Shown: piece by piece, positions 23,993 through 32,474 of the stretch
Layout: each line of letters opens with the position of its first letter
How positions within the stretch are numbered: position 1 is the first letter of the stretch
Source of the DNA: Streptomyces tendae
GTDB taxonomy: Bacteria > Actinomycetota > Actinomycetes > Streptomycetales > Streptomycetaceae
Length of the DNA stretch: 64,000 nt
Direction: 5' to 3'
Assembly: GCF_014650435.1 (NCBI RefSeq)
Contig: NZ_BMUY01000007.1
Location: 1-64,000 of the forward strand
Notes under the pieces: model-generated
Database searches by the model: none
Told to the model about the DNA's origin: nothing
Seen by the model: only the letters and a program-made list of their open reading frames with translations
Translations under genes and position numbers: made by a program

Positions 23993-26917
23993 ATGCCCCT
24001 CCTGGAGCCCAAGCCGGAGAGCCTCCGCCCCGGCACGGCCCGCGTCGCGTCCGCCGACCGGGTGCCCGACGGGGGTGCCACGGGCACCCCCGAGCCGCTG
24101 CGCGCCGGCCTGACCGCGCTGCTGGGCCGGGACAAGGTCCGGTGGAAGATCTCCGACCTCGTGAAGTACGCCTCCGACGCCAGCCCCTACCGGTTCGTGC
24201 CGCAGGTCGTCGTACTCCCCGAGACCGTCGAGGACGTGGCCGCGGTGCTGGCGTACGCGCGCGACCACGGCCGTCAGGTCGTCTTCCGCGCGGCCGGCAC
24301 CAGCCTGAACGGCCAGGCACAGGGTGAGGACATCCTCGTCGACGTGCGCCGTCACTTCACCGGCATCGAGGTCCTGGACGACGGCGCTCGGGCCCGCGTC
24401 CGCCCCGGCACCACGGTCGTGCGGGCCAACGCGACCCTCGCCCGGTACGGCAGGATCCTGGGGCCCGACCCGGCCAGCGCCATCGCCTGCACGGTCGGCG
24501 GGGTGGTCGCCAACAACGCCTCCGGCATGACCGCGGGCACCACCCGCAACTCGTACCGCACCCTCGCCTCACTGACCTTCGTACTGCCGAGCGGCACCGT
24601 CGTCGACACCGCCGACCCGCACGCGGACGAGACACTGGCGCGGGCCGAGCCGGAGCTGTGCGCGGGGCTGCTGGCGCTCAAGGCCGAGATCGAGTCGGAC
24701 CCGGAGCTCGTCGCCCGCGTCCGCGCCAAGTACGAGATCAAGAACACCAACGGCTACCGGCTGGACGCCTTCCTGGACGGCGCCACGCCCGTCGAGATCC
24801 TGCGCGGGCTCATGGTCGGCTCCGAGGGCACCTTCGGCTTCATCTCCGACGTCGTCTTCGACACCCTGCCGCTGGACCGCCGGGTCTCCAGCGGCCTGCT
24901 CTTCTTCCCCTCGCTGACCGCCGCCGCGGCGGCCGTCCCCCTGTTCAACGAGGCCGGGGCGATCGCCGTCGAGCTGATGGACGGCAACACGCTGCGCGCC
25001 TCGGTGAGCGTGCGGGGCGTACCGGCCGACTGGGCCGGTCTGCCGCGGGAGACGGCGGCGCTGCTGGTGGAGTTCCGGGCCCCCGACGAGACGGGGCAGG
25101 CAGCCTTCGAGCGAGCGGCGGCCCGGGTCGTGGAACGCCTCGAACTGGTCGCGCCGGTCGACTCGGTGACCAACGAGTTCACCCGCGACGCCAAGGTGAT
25201 CTCCGGCTACTGGAAGGCCCGCAAGGCATTCGTCACGGCGGTCGGCGGCTCCCGCCCGGCGGGCACCACCCTGATCACGGAGGACTTCGCGGTCCCGCCG
25301 TCCCGACTGGCCGACGCCTGCGAGGAACTGCTCGGGCTCCAGGCGGAGCACGGCTTCGACGCCGCAGTCGCCGGTCACGCCGCCCACGGCAACCTGCACT
25401 TCCTGCTCGCATTCGACGCGTCGAAGCCCTCCGACGTCGACCGGTACGCCGCGTTCATGGACGACTTCTGCCGGATGACCGTGGAACGGTTCGACGGGTC
25501 GCTGAAGGCGGAGCACGCCACCGGACGCAACATCGCCCCGTTCCTGGAGCTGGAATGGGAGCCCAGGGCGACCGAGTTGATGTGGCGCGTCAAACGGGTC
25601 ATCGACCCCGAGGGTGTACTGGCGCCCCGGGTCGTGCTCGACCGCGATCCGAAGGCCCATCTGCGCGGACTGAAGACGATCCCCGGGATCGAGCCGGTCG
25701 CCGATCCCTGCATCGAGTGCGGCTTCTGCGAACCCACCTGCCCCAGCCACGACCTGACCACCACCCCGCGCCAACGCATCGTGCTGCGCAGGGAGATGCT
25801 TCGGCAGCCGGACGGATCACCCGTGGAGGAACAACTCCTCGCCTCCTACGGCTACGACGCCGTCGACACCTGCGCGGGCGACTCCACCTGCGCGATCGCC
25901 TGCCCGGTCGGCATCGACACCGGTGCCATGATGAAGGACTTCCGCCACCGGAGGCACTCGCCGCGCGAGGAGCGGATCGCCGCACTCACCGCCAAGCGGT
26001 TCAGGACCGTCGAGGCGTCGGCCCGCCTCGCGGTCGGCGCGGCCGAGAAGATCGGCGACCGGCTGCTGGAGGCCGCAACCGGCCTCGCCCGCAAGGCCGT
26101 ACGCCCCGATCTGGTGCCCGAGTGGCTGCCGGAGATCCCGGGCGCCGCCGCCCGCACCGCGCCGCCCACCTCCCGGGCGGGAGCGAGCGCCGTCTACTAC
26201 CCGGCCTGCGTCAACCGGATCTTCGGCGGACCCGAGGACGACGGCACTGCCTCGCTGCAGCAGGCCGTGGTCGACGTCTCGGCCCGGGCCGGCCGGCCGG
26301 TGTGGATCCCCGACGACGTCGCGGGGACCTGCTGCTCGACGATCTGGCACTCCAAGGGGTACGCGGACGCCAACTCCGTGATGGCCAACCGCGTCGTCGA
26401 GGCCGCCTGGGCCTGGACCGACGGCGGGCGCATCCCGCTCGTCGTGGACGCCTCGTCCTGCACGCTCGGCATCCGGCACGAGGTCGTTCCCTACCTCACC
26501 CACGCCAACCGGGAACTGCACGGGCGCCTGGAGGTGATCGACTCCGTCGTGTGGGCCGCCGAGGAACTGCTGCCGCGGCTGACGATCCGCCGTACGACCG
26601 GCTCGGCGGTGCTGCACCCGACCTGCTCGATGCAGCACCTCGGAGACGTGGACCAGTTGCGCGCGGTCGCCGACGCGGTCGCAGACGAGGTCGTCGTCCC
26701 CGACGACGCCGGATGCTGCGCCTTCGCCGGGGACCGCGGCATGCTGCACAAGGAGCTGACGGCCTCGGCGACGGCGAAGGAGGCCGCCGAGGTGACCTCA
26801 CGCCCCTACGACGCCCACCTGTCCGCCAACCGCATGTGCGAGATCGGCATGGACCGCGCGACCGGCCGCGCGTACTACTCGGTCCTCGTCGAACTGGACC
26901 GGGCCACCCGTCCTTGA
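23993..26917 (+). CDS. FAD/Fe-S D-2-hydroxyacid dehydrogenase (D-lactate / D-2-hydroxyglutarate type), fused
   Basis: The 974-aa fusion resembles Dld-II / GlcD-GlcF fusions. The PCMH FAD-binding domain lies at about residues 60-250 (FRAAGTSLNGQ, CTVGGVVANNASGM), followed by the FAD-oxidase C-terminal domain (GHAAHGNLHFL near 465). Two 4Fe-4S clusters follow (CIECGFCEPTCP near 570; CAGDSTCAIACP near 625), then two cysteine-rich CCG domains (GTCCST; DDAGCCAF). ATG at 23993 has GGGAG upstream; a GTG 18 nt earlier is possible. It oxidises a D-2-hydroxy acid, passing electrons to quinone or a carrier. D-lactate and D-2-hydroxyglutarate are candidate substrates. It stands alone after the terminator. 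Confidence 0.85.
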   Translation: MPLLEPKPESLRPGTARVASADRVPDGGATGTPEPLRAGLTALLGRDKVRWKISDLVKYASDASPYRFVPQVVVLPETVEDVAAVLAYARDHGRQVVFRAAGTSLNGQAQGEDILVDVRRHFTGIEVLDDGARARVRPGTTVVRANATLARYGRILGPDPASAIACTVGGVVANNASGMTAGTTRNSYRTLASLTFVLPSGTVVDTADPHADETLARAEPELCAGLLALKAEIESDPELVARVRAKYEIKNTNGYRLDAFLDGATPVEILRGLMVGSEGTFGFISDVVFDTLPLDRRVSSGLLFFPSLTAAAAAVPLFNEAGAIAVELMDGNTLRASVSVRGVPADWAGLPRETAALLVEFRAPDETGQAAFERAAARVVERLELVAPVDSVTNEFTRDAKVISGYWKARKAFVTAVGGSRPAGTTLITEDFAVPPSRLADACEELLGLQAEHGFDAAVAGHAAHGNLHFLLAFDASKPSDVDRYAAFMDDFCRMTVERFDGSLKAEHATGRNIAPFLELEWEPRATELMWRVKRVIDPEGVLAPRVVLDRDPKAHLRGLKTIPGIEPVADPCIECGFCEPTCPSHDLTTTPRQRIVLRREMLRQPDGSPVEEQLLASYGYDAVDTCAGDSTCAIACPVGIDTGAMMKDFRHRRHSPREERIAALTAKRFRTVEASARLAVGAAEKIGDRLLEAATGLARKAVRPDLVPEWLPEIPGAAARTAPPTSRAGASAVYYPACVNRIFGGPEDDGTASLQQAVVDVSARAGRPVWIPDDVAGTCCSTIWHSKGYADANSVMANRVVEAAWAWTDGGRIPLVVDASSCTLGIRHEVVPYLTHANRELHGRLEVIDSVVWAAEELLPRLTIRRTTGSAVLHPTCSMQHLGDVDQLRAVADAVADEVVVPDDAGCCAFAGDRGMLHKELTASATAKEAAEVTSRPYDAHLSANRMCEIGMDRATGRAYYSVLVELDRATRP

Positions 26918-26921
26918 GTCG

Positions 26922-27779
26922 TCACCCCCGTTGGGTGAGGGTCTGGGGGTAGTCGGTGATGATGCCGTCGACGCCGAGGCCGGCCATGGTGCGGATGGCG
27001 CCGGGTTCGTCGACGGTCCAGACGTTGATGTCCATGCCGAGTTGGTGGACGCGGTCGACGAGGTTCTGGTCGGTGACGGTGTGCTGGGGGTTGATCTGGT
27101 CGGCCCACTGGCTGAGTTCGGTCAGTTCGGTGTCGGTGGGGCGGTCGGCGTCGAGGATGCCGATGGGGATGTCGGGCTGGGCGGTGTGGAAGGTGCGGGC
27201 GTCGTCGGTCTGGAAGGACTGGACGGCGAGTCGGTGGCGGGCGAGGGCTTTGGTGACGTAGTCGCGTCTGTTGTCGAGATGGTCGGCGAGGTCGGTGGCG
27301 ATGGTGGTGCCGTACTGGCTGCAGGGGCTGATTTCGGCGAGGAGTCCGGTGCGGGTGTGCTGGAGGTGGCGGATGACGTCGTCGAGGGTGATGATGGGTT
27401 CGCCGGCGTAGTCGTCGTGGAACCAGGTTCCGGCGTCGAGTTGGCGCAGTTCGTTCCAGGTGAAGTCGGAGACGCGGTAGCTGGGGCGGTTGGGGTAGAG
27501 GTCTTCGATGTCGGTGGTGCGTTGCATGGTGCAGTCGTGGAAGTTGACGAGTTTGCCGTCCTTGGTGCGTTGGACGTCGATTTCGACGTAGTCGGCGCGT
27601 TGGTGGACGGCGAGGTCGATGGCGGCGGCGGTGTTCTCGGGTGCCATGCCCGAGGAGCCGCGGTGGGCGATGGCGTCGGGGCCGGTGGCGGCGTGTGCCG
27701 TCGTGGAGGTCGCGGCCAGTGCCAGACCACTGAGCACCGCCACGACCACACCGGCGGCTCGGCCGACGGCGCGCCTCAC
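26922..27779 (-). CDS. Secreted glycerophosphodiester phosphodiesterase (complete copy)
   Basis: This protein is 285 aa with an N-terminal signal peptide of about 30 residues ending TTAHA. The family's catalytic sequence is intact: AHRGSSG (His39), EIDVQRTKDGKLVNFHD with metal ligands and second His, a late WTVDEPG and DGIITDYP. GTG at 27779 overlaps the stop of the upstream alpha-N-acetylglucosaminidase gene (GTGA), so translation is coupled. Bacterial secreted enzymes of this type release glycerol 3-phosphate from phosphodiesters, and some (GlpQ type) degrade poly-glycerol-phosphate teichoic acid. From codon 9 to 91 it is almost identical to the copy at the left edge. Confidence 0.9.
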   Translation of the reverse strand: MRRAVGRAAGVVVAVLSGLALAATSTTAHAATGPDAIAHRGSSGMAPENTAAAIDLAVHQRADYVEIDVQRTKDGKLVNFHDCTMQRTTDIEDLYPNRPSYRVSDFTWNELRQLDAGTWFHDDYAGEPIITLDDVIRHLQHTRTGLLAEISPCSQYGTTIATDLADHLDNRRDYVTKALARHRLAVQSFQTDDARTFHTAQPDIPIGILDADRPTDTELTELSQWADQINPQHTVTDQNLVDRVHQLGMDINVWTVDEPGAIRTMAGLGVDGIITDYPQTLTQRG

Positions 27780-30016
27780 CGCGCCGCCTCCGATCCGGCC
27801 GGCGCCGGTGCGGGCAGCGCGTCGAGCACGGCCGCGGCCGTCGCCACGGGGTCGCCCGAGGGCTTCAGTGGGTAGGAGTCGTGCCGCTGGTTCCAGGCGT
27901 TCTCCAGCGCGAACCAGTCGACGGCGGCCGGCGGCCGTCCCGTGACCAGCGCGGTGTCCAGGGAGTCGAGGTACGTCGTCCAGCGCTTCGCGTAGAAGTC
28001 GGAGACCAGGCCGGACCACTCCCGGTTGGCGTAGTCCCGCAGGCCGCCCGAGTCGCTGCCGGAGCGGTGGCCCCAGGTGGTGAGGATCGAGCGGGCGTCG
28101 AACTCGGCGGCGTCGCGCTCGGCCCCGGTGCGGCCCCAGGACCTCGCGTCCGCCAGCCACGGACCGAGCAGGAAGCGGGTGTCGGTGGCGAGCAGCCGGT
28201 CCAGCAGGTCCATGTCGCCCTGCCACTCGGCCGCCCCCGCACGGAACCGGGACAGGTCACCGGCGTCGTAGGCGGACTTGATCTCCGGGAGCAGCGAACG
28301 GCTGCGGTTGGCCAGCGCCTGGCGGGCGAGGTCGACCAGGTCGAAGCGGTAGGCGTCGGTCGTCCGCAGTGCGGGGGCGGCCTTCAGCAGTTCGCCCAGC
28401 GCCTCGCGCACCGTGTCCGGGTCGTAGCGCATCGCGCCGGGGCTCCAGCTGGCCGCCGAGGTGGCCGTCAGCCGGGGGCGGGCGGTGAACAGGCTGTCCT
28501 GGGCCTCGCTCCAGGTGCCGGAGGGCATGCTGTACGGGCCCGTGCGCAGCAGCTCCCAGGCCCGGGCGGCGTGCGGGTCGGTGCGGCCGTAGCGGCGTTC
28601 GGCGTAGGCGGCGAACCATGCCTGGTGGTCCACCGGGCCCGTGCGCCAGGCAAGTTCGCTGAAAAGCTCGTAGGCGACCGGATTGCCGCCCGTGCCCTCC
28701 GGCAGGTACGCGATGCCCGCGAGCGCGCTGTCCGCCTTGGTGCGCCACTGGTCGAAACGCTCGGCCCACACGGCGGTGTTGGCGCCGACGGTGGTGTGAC
28801 CGCCGAAGTTGGGGATCGTGCCGAACGCGTAGGGCGCGCCGTGCCAGGCGGTCTCGCGGTCGAGGCCGTCGTAGCGGTCGGACAGGCCGTCGACGATGAG
28901 CAACCTGCTCTTGTCGACGGCGTCGACGATCTGCGTCGAGGGGTTGTTCTGCCAGCCGAGCAGGGTCCAGACGGCACCGGGGCGCGCGGTCTGCAGTGCC
29001 TTCATCACGGCCTGGGCCGCCTTGCCGATGGGGACGTCGCCGGGCCGTCCGCCCTCGTGCAGGAGATCCATCTTGTACATCGTGGAGTCGCCGAACAGCT
29101 CGCGCTGGTGGCGGTAGAACGAGGCGGCGACCCTGGGGAACACGTCGGTGCGCGGGTCCAGCCAGTCGGGCCGCTCGAAGCCGACCCACTGGCCCTGCGG
29201 GACGACCGTGCCGCCGGGGTTCCGGTCCGTGAAGCCCGGTGGCACGGTGCCGTAGTAGCCGGGCAGTACGGGGGTCATGCCCAGCTCGCGCAGGCGGTGC
29301 GCGATCCTGCGGCCGAGTGCGGCGCGGTCCTGGATCAGCCGCTCGGAGACGGGACCGGCGAAGCCGGACATGTTCTGCATCAGCCACCACGGCTGGTGCG
29401 CGGGACCAGGGATCCAGGACCTGAGCTCCTCCTTCGAGTACCCGAACTCCTGGAGCGTCTCGTAGTAGACGGCGTCGGCGCCCATCTGGACGAAGACCTC
29501 GTTCGCCCCGTGCAGGGCGAGGAGATCGATCTGCTTCTCGTAGGAGGCCCAGTCGCGGTAGGCGCCGGAGTAGCCGTCGTCCGTGTCGTTGAGCGCGAAG
29601 CGGTGCGGCACCGATGCCTGGCGGCGAACGGTGCCCTCGGGGGCGGGCAGGGTGCGCGGGAGCTCAGCCGTGCTGCGCCCGGGCCATCCGATGTCCACCT
29701 TGGCCGTGTACTTGAGGTACCAGTTGACGCCGCTGAGGATCACCGCGGGGCTGGTGCCCCGCACCCGGACGTGGCCCGCGTGTCCGGAGACGCTGAACCA
29801 GTCGCCGGACGCGGGACGGTTCGCCGCGACGAGGGTGAACTGCGAGACGTGTCGCGGCAGCAGGCGGGCGAGCGCGGCCCTGGCGGAGTGCGTGGTGAAG
29901 GCCGGTCCGCCCGGCGGGGGAGCCGCCGCGGGGGCGGAGGAAGCGGTGAGCGTGGAGGTGAGAAGGGCGAGGGCGGCGGCTGCGCAGAGGGCAGCCCAGG
30001 GTCTGAGGCTTCTCAC
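27776..30016 (-). CDS. Secreted alpha-N-acetylglucosaminidase (GH89, NAGLU family)
   Basis: The product has 746 aa with a signal peptide of about 30 residues. The three NAGLU parts are present: a small N-terminal domain (to about residue 125), the central (beta/alpha)8 domain (VPHRFALNDTDDGYSGAYRD, WQNNPSTQIVDAV, TIPNFGGHTTVGAN, AYLPEGTGGNP), and an all-helical C-terminal domain. GTG at 30016 is chosen because AGAGG lies 5-6 nt upstream; the GTG at 30022 overlaps that site. GH89 enzymes remove terminal alpha-linked GlcNAc from glycans. Its stop overlaps the start of the secreted phosphodiesterase, so both work outside the cell from one transcript. Confidence 0.88.
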   Translation of the reverse strand: MRSLRPWAALCAAAALALLTSTLTASSAPAAAPPPGGPAFTTHSARAALARLLPRHVSQFTLVAANRPASGDWFSVSGHAGHVRVRGTSPAVILSGVNWYLKYTAKVDIGWPGRSTAELPRTLPAPEGTVRRQASVPHRFALNDTDDGYSGAYRDWASYEKQIDLLALHGANEVFVQMGADAVYYETLQEFGYSKEELRSWIPGPAHQPWWLMQNMSGFAGPVSERLIQDRAALGRRIAHRLRELGMTPVLPGYYGTVPPGFTDRNPGGTVVPQGQWVGFERPDWLDPRTDVFPRVAASFYRHQRELFGDSTMYKMDLLHEGGRPGDVPIGKAAQAVMKALQTARPGAVWTLLGWQNNPSTQIVDAVDKSRLLIVDGLSDRYDGLDRETAWHGAPYAFGTIPNFGGHTTVGANTAVWAERFDQWRTKADSALAGIAYLPEGTGGNPVAYELFSELAWRTGPVDHQAWFAAYAERRYGRTDPHAARAWELLRTGPYSMPSGTWSEAQDSLFTARPRLTATSAASWSPGAMRYDPDTVREALGELLKAAPALRTTDAYRFDLVDLARQALANRSRSLLPEIKSAYDAGDLSRFRAGAAEWQGDMDLLDRLLATDTRFLLGPWLADARSWGRTGAERDAAEFDARSILTTWGHRSGSDSGGLRDYANREWSGLVSDFYAKRWTTYLDSLDTALVTGRPPAAVDWFALENAWNQRHDSYPLKPSGDPVATAAAVLDALPAPAPAGSEAAR

Positions 30017-30107
30017 GGTCACCTCTGAGGAGTTGTTGACGGGGTGTTGGTGAATATGGGGGTGGGCGGGCAACCAGTCAAGGGCGCCTCGCCCGGAGCT
30101 GCCCCCG

Positions 30108-30452
30108 CTAGGAGGTGCGCCGCGCCTGGTACACGGAGTCGTAGATGGGGAAGACGTGGCGCAGGCCGGTCAGGGCGAAGAGCTGCTTGGTGTTGGCGTC
30201 CGTGATGACCAGCTTCAGCTCGCCGTGCACCGACTGGACCCGTTTGAGGGCGCCGACCAGCACGCCCAGACCCATGGAGTCGATGAACGCCACCCCGCGC
30301 AGGTCGACGACGAACCGACGGTGCCCGTCCGCCAGCCGCTCGATCATGTACTGCTTGATCGTCGGCACGGTGTACACGTCCACCTCTCCGCGGATCTCCA
30401 CGATGGTCCAGTCCCCGACGCCGCTGTGGTTGATCTCGATGGGAGGTTCCAT
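30108..30452 (-). CDS. Anti-sigma factor antagonist (STAS domain, BldG/RsbV-like)
   Basis: This 114-aa single STAS domain has DVYTVPTIKQYM and the phosphorylation loop FIDSMGLGVLVGALKRV; Ser58 or so is the expected target. It is close to BldG in layout. Unphosphorylated, such proteins capture an anti-sigma kinase and free its sigma factor. No anti-sigma kinase, phosphatase or sigma gene lies next to it, so its partner is encoded elsewhere. It ends 92 bp before the alpha-N-acetylglucosaminidase gene and might contribute to its transcription. The ribosome binding site is weak. Confidence 0.85.
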   Translation of the reverse strand: MEPPIEINHSGVGDWTIVEIRGEVDVYTVPTIKQYMIERLADGHRRFVVDLRGVAFIDSMGLGVLVGALKRVQSVHGELKLVITDANTKQLFALTGLRHVFPIYDSVYQARRTS

Positions 30453-30495
30453 ACGTACTCAACGGCATGCCCTGGGCAGAGGTGGCGCCGCACAT

Positions 30496-30518
30496 TCGTT
30501 CTGCATATGCATGAACGA
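30496..30518. promoter_or_regulatory. Dyad in the STAS / YCII-like divergent intergenic region
   Basis: TCGTTC (30496-30501) and GAACGA (30513-30518) flank the palindrome TGCATATGCA (30502-30511). The element is close to symmetric (one extra base) and AT-rich at its centre, unlike its surroundings. It lies between two divergent starts and may be an operator. No regulator is assigned. Confidence 0.35.
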
Positions 30519-30566
30519 CTGGCCAAAGGATCACCAGAGGTAGCGCCCTTGTCCCAGACTGGGCAC

Positions 30567-31118
30567 ATGGAGTTCTTCTGCCACCACCGTGACCGCACCG
30601 GCTCCCTGCACCTGCGGGAGGAGCTGGTCGAGGCGCACTGGTCCTACATGGACGGGTACGCCGCGGAGATGATCGCGCGCGGCCCGACCCTCACCGGGGA
30701 CCGCGAGCTGCCCACGGGCAGTGTGCACGTGCTCGACCTGCCCGGCCCCGCCGCCGCCCGGGCGTTCGCCTTCGACGAGCCCGGCTACCAGGCCGGCGTC
30801 TACCGCGACGTGCTGCTGCGCCGGTGGCGCAACACGCTGGGCCGCACCATGTGGGACTTCCCCGGTGGCCGGACCGGGGGAGACCGGTTCCTGGTGCTCG
30901 GCCTCGGCACCGGGGAGGCCGCCGACCTGGAGGTGCCACCCGGACGGGACGAGCTGATCGCCTACGGCCCACTGCTGTCCGACGACGGCGACACCTGGCT
31001 GGGTACGGCGGCGCTGGTGCGGGCACCGGACCCGGACTCGGCACGGGCCCTGCTGACGGTGGACCGGTACGCCGACGTCGAGGTGCACCCCTGGCAGTTC
31101 GGCGGACGTCCGTCCTGA
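30567..31118 (+). CDS. YCII-related domain protein
   Basis: The 183-aa protein resembles the YCII family of small ferredoxin-like-fold proteins: MEFFCHHRDRTGSLHLREEL, HWSYMDGYAAEMIARGPTL, SVHVLDLPGPAAARAFAFDEP. A second related half follows (ELIAYGPLLSDDGDTWLG, DRYADVEVHPWQFGGR), so it may be a duplicated domain. Family members are proposed catalytic or binding proteins without a defined role. ATG at 30567 has no strong ribosome binding site; the upstream dyad and divergent STAS gene are the nearest context. Confidence 0.65.
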   Translation: MEFFCHHRDRTGSLHLREELVEAHWSYMDGYAAEMIARGPTLTGDRELPTGSVHVLDLPGPAAARAFAFDEPGYQAGVYRDVLLRRWRNTLGRTMWDFPGGRTGGDRFLVLGLGTGEAADLEVPPGRDELIAYGPLLSDDGDTWLGTAALVRAPDPDSARALLTVDRYADVEVHPWQFGGRPS

Positions 31119-31268
31119 ATCAGTACCCCGTCGCCTCGCTTGGAACCGCGGCGGCGGGGTACGGCCCGGCGCCGCGCCGATTCGGCTCCCGTCGTGCGGG
31201 TTCCGCCATTCGGGTCCATGCTTGAATCCGGGCCACGAAGCCCACAGACCGACCCACCGGGAGGTCCT

Positions 31269-31415
31269 GTGATTCTGCTCGCGCTGCTTCTACCAGTCGT
31301 GATGATGGCCTTCCTCTTCGCCGCGGACGCGCTCGAAGACCTGATCTTCCCGCCCCCGGCGGTCCCGGACGAGGACGCTCCGGCCGGAGACATCGCCCGG
31401 ACGACGTCACCCTGA
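31269..31415 (+). CDS. Small single-helix membrane protein (48 aa)
   Basis: GTG at 31269 follows GGGAGG at 5 nt. The product starts MILLALLLPVVMMAFLFAAD, one transmembrane helix, then an acidic/proline tail (EDLIFPPPAVPDEDAP). Similar short proteins of unknown function are common in Streptomyces. No signal cleavage site is seen. A bidirectional hairpin lies about 50 bp downstream. Short length lowers certainty, but the start site and composition look genuine. Confidence 0.62.
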   Translation: MILLALLLPVVMMAFLFAADALEDLIFPPPAVPDEDAPAGDIARTTSP

Positions 31416-31466
31416 GCGGGTTCGGGCGGCGCGGCGCTCACCCGCGGGCCTGACCGGGACAAGCGG

Positions 31467-31502
31467 AAGGGGCCGCCACCTCGGTGAGGCGGCGGTCCCC
31501 TT
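31467..31502. terminator. Bidirectional hairpin between small membrane protein and GH16 gene
   Basis: AAGGGG (31467-31472) pairs with CCCCTT (31497-31502), continuing through CGCC/GGCG and CCTC/GAGG around a 3-nt loop with small internal bulges. It lies between convergent genes, suiting termination on both strands. Confidence 0.65.
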
Positions 31503-31516
31503 CGGGGTCGGGGCCG

Positions 31517-32374
31517 TCAGCCGTCGCTCGTGGTCACCTTCACCTCGTCGATCACCAGTTGTTGCGGGAAGGTGGTCGAGCCGTCGGGGTCGCCCGGCCA
31601 GTAGCCGCCGACCGCGAGGTTCAGGATGAGGAAGAACGGCTTGTCGAAGACCCAGTCCTTGCCGCCCAGGTCGGCCGGCGTACGGGTCTGGTAGACGTTG
31701 CCGTCGACCGACCAGGTGATGCTGTCCGGGGCCCAGTCCACCGCGAAGGTGTGGAAGGCGTCCGCGAACGCCTCGCCGTTCGGCAGTGTGTAGACCGCGC
31801 CGATGCCGCCCGAGCCGGAGTAGCCGGGGCCGTGGATGGTGCCGTGGACCGTGGACGGCTCGAAGCCGACGTTCTCCATGACGTCGATCTCGCCCGAGTT
31901 GGGCCAGCCGACCTCGCCGATGTCCTGGCCGAGCATCCAGAAGGCGGGCCAGATGCCCTGCCCGCGCGGGATCTTCATCCGGGCTTCCACGTGGCCGTAG
32001 GTCGCGGTGAACTTGCCCGAGGTGTTCAGCCGCGCGGACGTGTACTCGCACGTGCCGTACCAGCACTGGTAGTTGCCCGGGTTCTCGCGGCGGGCCTCGA
32101 TCACCAGGTTGCCCTGGCCGTCGAGCTTCGCGTTGTCCGTGCCGGGCGTGTAGTACTGCCGCTCGTGGTTGTTGACGTTGTCGCCGGTCTCGAGTTGCCA
32201 CTTCGCGGCGTCGACGCCGGATCCGGCGGGTCCGTCGAAGGTGTCGGAGAACGTCACCGCCGCGGCGGACTCTGGCCGGTGCTCAGCCTGGGCGGGGGTC
32301 ACCGCGGCGGCCGCGACGAGGGTGGCGGACAGGGTGGCGAGGAGGCAACTGCGGAGCAGTCGTGGGGAGGCCAT
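31517..32374 (-). CDS. Secreted GH16 beta-glucanase (laminarinase-like)
   Basis: The 285-aa secreted enzyme has a signal peptide of about 30 residues ending PAQA, followed by one GH16 domain. The catalytic motif SGEIDVMENVG (nucleophile Glu, Asp, acid/base Glu) is intact, with WPAFWMLG before it and FHTFAVDW after it. Laminarinase-type GH16 enzymes cleave beta-1,3-linkages internally; there is no CBM. ATG at 32374 has GGGAGAG upstream. It lies downstream of the second GH64 gene on the same strand, so the two probably act together on beta-1,3-glucan. Confidence 0.9.
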   Translation of the reverse strand: MASPRLLRSCLLATLSATLVAAAAVTPAQAEHRPESAAAVTFSDTFDGPAGSGVDAAKWQLETGDNVNNHERQYYTPGTDNAKLDGQGNLVIEARRENPGNYQCWYGTCEYTSARLNTSGKFTATYGHVEARMKIPRGQGIWPAFWMLGQDIGEVGWPNSGEIDVMENVGFEPSTVHGTIHGPGYSGSGGIGAVYTLPNGEAFADAFHTFAVDWAPDSITWSVDGNVYQTRTPADLGGKDWVFDKPFFLILNLAVGGYWPGDPDGSTTFPQQLVIDEVKVTTSDG

Positions 32375-32388
32375 GTCTCTCCCTTTCG

Positions 32389-32418
32389 TGGGCCCGCTCC
32401 CACAAGGCGGGAGCGGGC
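32389..32418 (-). terminator. Hairpin between GH64 and GH16 genes, overlapping a CebR-like box
   Basis: GCCCGCTCCC (32392-32401) pairs perfectly with GGGAGCGGGC (32409-32418) across a 7-nt loop, right where a terminator of the GH64 gene on the minus strand would be. The same DNA includes TGGGCCCGCTCCCA (32389-32402), matching the CebR consensus at 12 of 14 positions, 15 nt before the GH16 start. It could be terminator, operator or both; the terminator reading is the simpler one. Confidence 0.5.
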
Positions 32419-32474
32419 ACGGGGGGTGGGGGGAAGGAGGTGCGTCGGTTCGGGCGCGGGTGGGGCCGGCCCGG

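Noticed and set aside
24658..26952. 764-codon plus-strand frame inside the FAD/Fe-S dehydrogenase gene
   Set aside because: Arg/Gly-rich shadow frame; the true frame contains FAD and Fe-S motifs throughout.
27881..30028. 715-codon plus-strand frame opposite the alpha-N-acetylglucosaminidase
   Set aside because: Antisense shadow with no ribosome binding site or domain signature.
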